Assembly (NCBI RefSeq): GCF_904849725.1
Contig: NC_058518.1
Span: 326,576,581-326,640,580, forward strand
Reading direction: 5' to 3'
Source: Hordeum vulgare subsp. vulgare
Taxonomy: Eukaryota; Streptophyta; Magnoliopsida; Poales; Poaceae
DNA: 64,000 nt
Shown here piece after piece: positions 56,702-64,000 of this stretch. Within the stretch, counting starts at the first letter, position 1. Each line of letters starts with the position of its first letter. Made by a program: the position numbers and the translations under genes. Under the pieces are notes generated by a model, which was not told where the DNA came from, did not search any database, and saw nothing but the letters and a program-made list of their open reading frames with translations.

Positions 56702-58301
56702 TGATGTCTACTACGCAACCTTCTCCTTGTAGACGTTGTTGGGCCTCCAAGTGCAAAGGTTTGTAGGAGAGTAGCAATTTTCCCTCAAGTGGGTGACCTA
56801 AGGTTTATCAATCCATGGGAGGCGTAGGATGAATATGGTCTCTCTCAAGCAACCCTGCAACCAAATAACAAAGAGTTTCTTGTGTCCCCAACACACCCAA
56901 TACAATAGTAAGTTGCATAGGTGCACTAGTTCGGCGAAGAGATGGTGATACAAGTGCAATATGGATGGTAGATATAGGTTTTTGTAATCTGAAATTACAA
57001 AAAACAGCAAGGTAACTAGTAACAAAAGTGAGCACGAACGGTGTTGCAATGCATGGAAACAAGGCCTAGGGTTCATACTTTCACTAGTGAAGTTCTCTCA
57101 ACAAAGATAACACAATTGGATCATATAACTAGCCCTCAACATGCAACAAAGAGTCACTCCAAAGTCACTAATAGCGGAGAACAAACAAAGAGATTATTGT
57201 CGGGTACGAAACCACCATAAAGTTGATCTTTCTGATCGATCTATTCAAGAGTTTGTACTAGAATAACAACTTAAGATACATATCAACCAAGACCCTAATG
57301 TCACCTAGATACTCCATTGTCACCTCAAGTATCCATGGGCATGATTATACGATATGCATGACACAATCTCAGAATCATCTGTTCAACCAACACATAGGAC
57401 GTCAAAGAGTGCCCCGAAGTTTCTACCGGAGAGTCAAAACGTATGCCAACCCCTATGCATAGGTTCCCAATGTCACGAACCCGCAAGTTGATCACCAAAA
57501 CATACATCGAGTACTCACATGAACCCATGTGTGCCAACCCATATGCATAGGTTCCCAATTGTCACAAACCCGCAAGTTGATCACAACAGATAGACACGTG
57601 CAAGACATACATCAAGTGTTCTCAAAGACTCAATCCGATAAGATAACTTCAAAGGGGAAACTCAATCCATTACAAGAAGGGAGAGGGGGAAGGACATCAT
57701 AAGATCCAACTATAGTAGCAAAGCCCACGGTACATCGAGATCAATACATCTCAAGAACACGCGAGAGAGAGATCAAACACATAGCTACTGGTAGATACCC
57801 TCAGCCCCGAGGGAGAACTACTCCCACCTCGTCATGGAGATCGCCGGGATGATGAAGATGGCCACGAGAGATGGATTCCCCCTTCGACAGGGTGCCGGAA
57901 CGGGCTCCAGATTGGTTTTTGGTGGCTACAAAGGCTTGCGGTGGCGAAACTCCCGATCTAGGTTTCTTTCTGGAGGTTTCCGTATTTATAAGACCACATG
58001 GCGTCGAGAACAAGTCAGGGGACCCATGAGGGTGTCACAAGCCCTTGGGGCGTGGCCAGGGGGTGGGGGTGCCCCACGGGCTTGTGGCTTCCTCGGGACT
58101 CTTCTCTGGTATCTTTTTCTTCCGGTATTTTTGATATTTTCCAGAAAAACTCTTTTCGGGGATTTTCTTCCGTTTGGACTGTTTCAGAATCTCCTCTGAA
58201 AGAGGTCAAAAACATGGAAAAAAACAGTAACTGGCACTTGGCACTGAGTTAATAAGTTAGTCCCAAAAAATATATAAAAGACATGGAAAACATCCAAAGT
58301 T
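56702..58301 (-). repeat. Y 5' LTR, outer end truncated
   Basis: It starts tgatgtctactacgcaacc and matches 28984 onward. It breaks off in catccaaagtt, where the intact LTRs continue tgacaag and run about 60 bases more to the terminus. The hairpin cassette is at 58036-58086. Confidence 0.9.
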
Positions 58302-58316
58302 ACTTCGCAAGCATCA
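58302..58316. other. 15-bp filler at the Y/X junction
   Basis: acttcgcaagcatca belongs to neither the Y LTR nor the expected X LTR continuation. Its core ttcgcaagcatc recurs at 58380-58391 in the adjacent X LTR, so it may have been copied from there during break repair. Confidence 0.6.
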
Positions 58317-59486
58317 GGGTGGACTGGCGCTTGGGTACTGCCCTTACTTGGACAAGCATCCCACTTATGATTACGCCCTTTCGCAAGCATCCGCAACTAT
58401 GAAAGAAGAAATAATACAAAGTCTAACCATAGCATTAAACTAGTGGATCCAAATCAGCCCCTTACGAAGCAACGCATAAACAAGGGTTTAAGCTTCTGTC
58501 ACTCTAGCAACCCATCATCTACTTACTACTTCCCAATGCCTTCCTCTAGGCCCAAATAATGGTGAAGTGTTATGTAGTCGATGTTCACATAACACCACTA
58601 GAGGAAAAACAACATACAACACATCAAAATATCGAACGAATACCAAATTCACATGACTATTTATAGCATGACTTATCCCATGTCCTCAAGAACAAAAGTA
58701 ACTACTCACAAAGCATAATCATATTCATGACCAGAGAGGTAATGAGTAGCATCAAGGATCTGAACATAAACTCTTCCACCAAGTAATCCAACTAGCATCA
58801 ACTACAAAGAGTAATTGACACTACTAGCAACCATACGAGTACCAATAGGAGTCGCGAGATGGAGATTTGTTACAAGAGATGAACTAGGGTTTGGAGATGA
58901 GATGGTGCTGATGAAGATGTTGATGGTGATGAGTCCCTTCCGATGAGAGGAGTGTTGGTGATGACGATGGCGACGATTTCCCCCTCCGGGAGGGAAGTTT
59001 CCCCGGCAGGATCGTCCTGCCGGAGCTCTAGATTGGTACTGCTCAAGTTCCGCCTCGTGGCGGCGGAGAATCCTATGAAAAGCCTGCTCCTGATTTTTTC
59101 AGAATGAAACCCTACATATAGAAGAAGAGGGGGTCAGTGGGCCAGCAGGGACACCACAAGCCCCCTAGGCGCGACCAGGGGGTGGCCGCGCCTAGCAGGC
59201 TTGTGGCCACCTGCTGGCGCCCCTCTGGCACTTCTTCGGCCCAGTATTTTTTATATATTCCCAAAAAAATACACGTTGATTTTCACGGCTTTTGGAGTTG
59301 CACAGAATAGGCATCTCAAACTTGCTCCTTTTTCAGGCCAGAATTCCAGCTGCCGGCATTCTCCCTCTTCATGTAAACCTTGCAAAATAAGAGAGAAAAG
59401 GCATAAGTATTGTACCGTGAAGTGAAATAAAAGCCCAAAAAGCAATAACTATCAACATGAAAGCATGATGCAAAATGGACGTATTA
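58317..59486 (-). repeat. X 5' LTR, second part (after the Y insertion)
   Basis: 1,170 bp, the same length as 20366-21535 of the 3' LTR. It ends gcaaaatggacgtatta, with TA instead of the CA terminus, directly followed by the GTATC duplication. The hairpin cassette is at 59155-59205. Confidence 0.93.
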
Positions 59487-59491
59487 GTATC

Positions 59492-62309
59492 CTCTGCAAC
59501 ATTTATTAAACAAACATGAGTACAAGAGTACTCAACAAGACTTTAGCACAGATCTATCTACTCATGCACATGTATCAACAAAGGCGGGGGGTTGTGGGGT
59601 TTCATGCAGCAAGCCATCCTTCAACCTTGGCTAGACTAAACTACAATTTTAAATGATTTTAAACAACTTATCTTGAACAATACACTATCATGGATTCCTT
59701 TCCGTCTCCCTACGGAAATGCCATACATGATACTCACACTTATCTTGATAGTTTTATGAGTAGCCATTAAGGTTGTCTACGAACAACATATGTCTCCAAG
59801 TAGTCCATATCCGCGGACGCGGCTATTCGAATAGATCATAACCCTGCAGGGGTGTACTTCTTCACACACGCTCTCGCCACTTATCGCCATGTGCACGTCA
59901 TGCACCTCGGCTACCTTCAAGCGGAAGCCCAGTGTGGGAGTCGGCCACGACCGTTAACAACGCTAATAGCTAGTCCTGGTTTATCGCCTATTTGAGAGTG
60001 AACCCACATGGAAGTCCGACCGAGGATTCCGCCACGGCCCCAAACGATGTGCGCAGGGTTCCCAAGCCCACCATCCGGGTGCCACTTGGTACACCATGCC
60101 ACTGCCTACCGCATCATAGTCCACCTCTAAGGTCAGCACTATGCACGGCCTCCAACATGACTATAAACACCAGAAACTACTTGCAACTCCTCGACCGGGT
60201 ACTAGGCGATTAATAAGCCAAGAGGGTCAATTAAGTATCCCAACGTGTGGTAGTATCTAGTCTTGGATTACATACACGGAACTCAGTTTCTAAGGACGGT
60301 TCCAATGAAACAACCCGCCATGTATCCTACATAGCCTTTCATCGATACCTTTACCAAATCAGGTTCCACACTTATTCTTTGTCACTAGAACACACCCATA
60401 CATTCCTTTTCATCATCCAGATGAAACAGACCTCACACAACTCTAGGCATAGCAAGCATAGCAGGATAAGACACATCATGGCTCAAGCAACTACCAGGTA
60501 TGCTATGTTGCAAGGTTTGCCTATTTACTGTGACAATGACAGGTCATACAAAGGAATAGGTTCAGCTACCAAAGTAAAACATTTGAAATATTTTGTCCTA
60601 ATGCAATAAGTGGGAGCAGGAGCAGGAACATGGGATTATATCAGGATGATCAAAAGGGTCCATGCCTTGTTGCTCAGTAGAAGGGTTAAAACCGTCAATC
60701 GGATATTCGGACGTATCCGGAAGGGCATAGCCTACCGAGAAAATAACGACAATCAATAACATTCGTATGCAACAATATGATGCATGATCATGGCATGAAA
60801 TGAAATGTAGCATGAGCTAGTGTGTCTATCAAAACCTTAGTATGAATCTGATTTGAATTCAAATTCAAATACTATTTAAAATGGGACATTTATTAAATTC
60901 CTTTAATTGATTTGACCTCATGCTGTGTCATAACTCTGTTTCTCATGCATGAAAGTAGAACCATTGTGTTCATTGAATTTTTCTGATCAATTTACATATA
61001 TTATATGTCAAATTTGGAGTTATATTTAATTTTCTATGAATTTCCAAAGTTTTCCACTTATTCTGGAATTATTTAAATCACAGAATTGGATTTACGCGTC
61101 ATGATGACATCATCACGATCAACTATGCCTGGGCTGGTCAAACTGACCAGTGGGGGCCACTGGTCAGCGTCACAGGGGCTAATCCCGCGCTGACCAGCCC
61201 TAAGTGGGTTTGACCCACCCCTGGGCCCATCATTAGTGGCTCTAAGGGCTAACTAATGGCGGATTAGGGCGGCCACGTCATCCCCACCAGAGCTTTGCCG
61301 GCGGCGACCACAGGCGCGGCGAAGGCTCGTCGGAGTTACTCCAAAATGGCCTACAGGCCTCGGTTGGATGCGCTGGAGGCACTGGGACGAAGCCCAGGCT
61401 CGACCGCATTGCGCAGGGGGCTCGAGGGGGAGCCAGGTTGCCGAAGTAGACCCGGCCACGGGACACGGCGGCTGGTGGCTGCAGGGTGTGAGAAGGCAAG
61501 GGAAACGGGGGGAAACCATCAGGGGCTCAGAGTGCTTCGGATGGAGTCGATGGCGTGCTCGGGGAGGCGTTGAGGTGGCCGGAGTCGTGGGCGACGGCGG
61601 CGACCGTTCTCAGATCCATAAGAAGGGGGACGAGCTCGAGGAGGCCGGGAGAGAGGCCGGAGAGGAGAGAAATGGAAGGGGGACACCTTGGGGCTTCTCA
61701 TCGCGAGGATATAGGGTCGGGGGCGGCCAGCAGAAGGTGGAAGCAGGAGGTGGTCGTGCCTCGTGTGCGGGCACCACGCCCTTGTGCCTACTGGCACGAG
61801 GTTGAAGAAGGCGACAGGGAGATGGGCTGGGCCAAGGTGAGCGACAGGTAAGTTTTTCTATTTCTTTTTCATTTCTTCTTTCTATTTTAACCTTTCTGAC
61901 ATTTGTTTCATTTTGTTTTTGGCTCCAAACTATTCCTAAAACAGTGAAAATAATATTTGGGTGTTATTTGAATTATATCCAAGCCCATATAAAAGATTCA
62001 ACATTTTATAATAACCAGAGATATTTAAAACCCCTTAATAGAATGGTATCTGTGGCTTTTGTGTTTTAAATAAAATGCCAAATGTATTTTTAAAAATAAA
62101 TCCACCCCTGAAATATTGTTTCCAATATTTACCAAAAAAGTGGGCTTTTATGAAGGCCATTTTGGGTTCATTGATTTATCACAAGTTTTGAATTGGGTTG
62201 AATATGGAAGTTCTAGGGATTTTCTTTGATTTCTGTTTTCATTTTTAATGCAAGAATAAAACATGAGCACATTCTTGCTAATCATCAAATGGAAACTAGG
62301 GATGTAACA
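59492..62309 (-). repeat. Q 3' LTR, second part (2,818 bp)
   Basis: Continues the LTR interrupted at 20014. It follows the Z LTR in order (cctctgcaacatttatta, gctattcgaatagatcataacc, the tggtcag-rich block at about 61130-61200, the GC-rich block, and gcgacaggtaag near 61840) but with many substitutions and length differences. It ends gatgtaaca. Confidence 0.92.
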
Positions 62310-64000
62310 ACTCACCCACTCTCAAAAGAATCTCGTCCCGAGATTTGTAAGTCGTCGGGAATAACGCGGGATACTCAAGTCGGAGACGGTCCTCTCTTTC
62401 CCATGTTGCTTCTTTTTCAGAATGATTTGACCATAGAACTTTAAGAAACTTGAGGTTTCGACGTCGAGTGGTATGCTTAGCTTGATCAAGAATATGAACA
62501 GGGTATTCTCGGTAGGAAAGGTTATCTTGGAGATCAAGCGTTTCGTGGTCCACTTCACGGATAGGATCCAAGAAGCAACGCCTGAGTTGCGAGACGTGGA
62601 AAACATCATGAACCTTGGAAAGATGCGGAGGAAGTTCCAACTGGTAGGCAACTTCTCCTCATTTGGCAAGAATGCGAAATGGACCAATGTAACGAGGAGC
62701 TAATTTGCCTTTGATACCGAAGCGATGGGTACCCTTCAAAGGTGTAACCCGAAGGTAAGCCTTCTCTTCGACATCAAAGGTCACAGCCCTATGATGACGA
62801 TCATATTGGCTCTTTTGACGAGATTGGGATGTTTTCAACTTTTCACGAATAATGCAAACTTGCTCTTCTGCTTCCTGGATCATATTTGGACCAAAGAGTT
62901 GCCTCTCTCCGGTTTCTGACCAATTAAGAGGTGTTTGACATCTTCGTCCATAGAGAACTTCAAAAGAGGCTTTGCCCAAGCTTGATTGATAACTATTGTT
63001 ATAAGCAAATTCGGCGAATGGAAGGCACTTCTCCTAATTCATACCGAACGATATAACACAAGCTCGGAGCATATCCTCTAGGATTTGATTCACTCTTTCT
63101 ACTTGACCACTTGATTAAGGATGGAAAGAAGTGCTAAAAGATAGGTGAGTCCCCATGGCATTCAGAAAAATTTCCCAGAAACGAGAAGTAAAAATACTTC
63201 CACGATCCGAATTAATCTCCAGAGGGACACCATGAAGAGACACTATTCGAGAGATATATAACTCTGCTAGCTGGCTAGCTATTATACTCTCACGAACTGG
63301 AAGAAAATGAGCTACTTTGGAAAGACGGTCAATGACCACAAAGATAGCATTATTTCCTTTCTTGGTCCTGGGAAATCCAGTTATGAAATCCATGCTAACC
63401 TTATCCCATTTCCATTCAGGAATAGCTAAAGGTTGAAGGGTGCCAGCAGGCCTTTGATGTTCTGCTTTAACTTGTCAACAAACGTCGCAGTTAGCAACGA
63501 ACTCAGCAATTTCTCTCTTCATCCTAGTCCACCAGAACCTCTGCCATAGGTCCTGATACATCTTAGTACTACCAGGATGAATGGTGAGAGGAGAATCATG
63601 AGCCTCCTTAAGGATCAACTATCGCAGACGTTTTCTCTTAGGAACCACTAAACGGTTCTGAAAGAACACGACACCTTGCTCATTAGTAGAGAAATCCCTA
63701 GCGTTTCCGCTAGCAATATTCTCCTTGATCCGGGATATACCCTTATCATATTTCTGCACATCTATGATTTGATACCCAACAGTAGGTCTCGCCACCAGGG
63801 TAGAAAAGAATCCTTGAGGAACAATGTGGAGGTTTCACTTCCGAAATTCCTCATAGAGACGTCGTTGACCTCGTTGTAACATCAGATTGTTACAATAAGA
63901 CTTACGACTTAGTGCATCAGCCATGACATTGGCCTTCCCCGAGGTATAAGTTATCCCTAAGTCGTAATCTTTAATCAACTCAACCCACCGTCTTTGCCTG
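62296..64000 (-). pseudogene. Q pol (integrase to RNase H), decayed and cut by the window end
   Basis: Read leftward on the minus strand, it encodes the same protein as Z pol in one frame, with stops at 63475-63477, 63115-63117, 63034-63036 and 62659-62661. Compared with Z, each stop corresponds to an Arg, Gln or Trp codon changed by a C-to-T or G-to-A transition. The integrase core ([30 protein letters not shown]), the GPF module and the chromodomain-like tail are recognisable. The frame ends in the first bases of the LTR, as in Z. At the window end the sequence enters the RT/RNase H region. Confidence 0.92.

Larger units (their letters stand above)
28984..58301 (-). mobile_element. Gypsy element Y (non-autonomous, Athila-like), containing nested W and Z
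   Basis: The 3' LTR is 28984-30635, the internal region 30636-32885 plus 55349-56701 (about 3.6 kb without W), and the 5' LTR is 56702-58301 with its outer ~60 bp lost. The PBS is of tRNA-Asp type. No gag, protease or polymerase domain is present; one ORF of unknown function occupies the gag-start position. The target duplication could not be recovered because the right end is rearranged. Confidence 0.88.
20015..59486 (-). mobile_element. Gypsy element X (Athila type), full-length, containing nested Y, W and Z
   Basis: The 3' LTR is 20015-21535, the internal region 21536-28649, and the 5' LTR is split into 28650-28978 and 58317-59486 by element Y. The target duplication GTATC is intact. The PBS complements the 3' end of tRNA-Asp and reverse transcriptase has the FMDD form, both typical of Athila-type gypsy elements. 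Without its inserts X is about 10.1 kb. Gag and pol have several frame breaks, so it is no longer autonomous. Confidence 0.93.
19185..64000 (-). mobile_element. Gypsy element Q (chromodomain type), outermost of the nest, truncated by the window end
   Basis: The 3' LTR begins tgtcgggaccccgatc at 19185 within CACTA2. It is split by element X at 20014/59492 and ends gatgtaaca at 62309. The PPT and the end of pol follow on the minus strand to the window end. The 5' LTR and gag are outside. It belongs to the same family as Z: the LTR ends, the PPT flank and the pol protein are clearly related. The bases before the LTR are atgcc; the matching duplication cannot be seen. Confidence 0.9.

Overview
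This window is intergenic DNA from a large grass genome, most probably a Triticeae species (wheat, Aegilops, barley or rye). It is built almost entirely of transposable elements. The evidence is CACTA transposons with CACTAGTAGAAAA termini and TAGTCCCGGTT hairpin arrays, long gypsy LTRs starting TGATACGTC on their own sense strand, and Athila-type and chromodomain-type gypsy polyproteins. I found no intact host gene. All family calls come from reading the sequence; no database was searched.

Layout. (1) 1-12857: a 9.7-kb CACTA element (286-10012, CAC target duplication) sits in what looks like a partial gypsy LTR. It carries a broken TNP2-type transposase, a second promoter module with a hairpin array, and a B3 DNA-binding domain gene whose B3 exon is duplicated in tandem. 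(2) 12858-18409: the least repetitive part, holding unrecognised GC-rich gene-like sequence, an AT-rich dispersed repeat with a tRNA-like segment, and a LINE zinc-binding remnant. (3) 18410-64000: one deeply nested stack. A second CACTA (CACTA2) is interrupted by gypsy element Q (chromodomain type, from 19185). Q's 3' LTR is interrupted by gypsy X (Athila type, 20015-59486, duplication GTATC). X's 5' LTR is interrupted by gypsy Y (28984-58301). Y's internal region is interrupted by gypsy W (32891-55348, duplication gtacc/ttacc). The last bases of W's 3' LTR are interrupted by gypsy Z (34438-48764, duplication CGTAT). All five gypsy elements lie on the minus strand.

How the parts relate. Z and Q belong to the same chromodomain family. 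Z is young and its gag-pol has one nonsense codon; Q is old and has four stops in the part seen. X has gag, protease, reverse transcriptase, RNase H, integrase and a downstream extra ORF, but several frame breaks. Y and W are non-autonomous relatives that share PPT-side sequence. Y carries only an ORF of unknown function where gag would start, and W has gag-protease without polymerase. Such elements would need polymerase supplied by an Athila-type partner, though nothing here shows that X is that partner.

Most interesting points: the CACTA that pairs a TNP2-type gene with a duplicated B3-domain gene; a 52-bp hairpin cassette just upstream of the TATA box in LTRs of three gypsy families, in both orientations, and again before the X extra ORF; and an extra ORF between the PBS and gag of Z with a dsRBM-like pattern.
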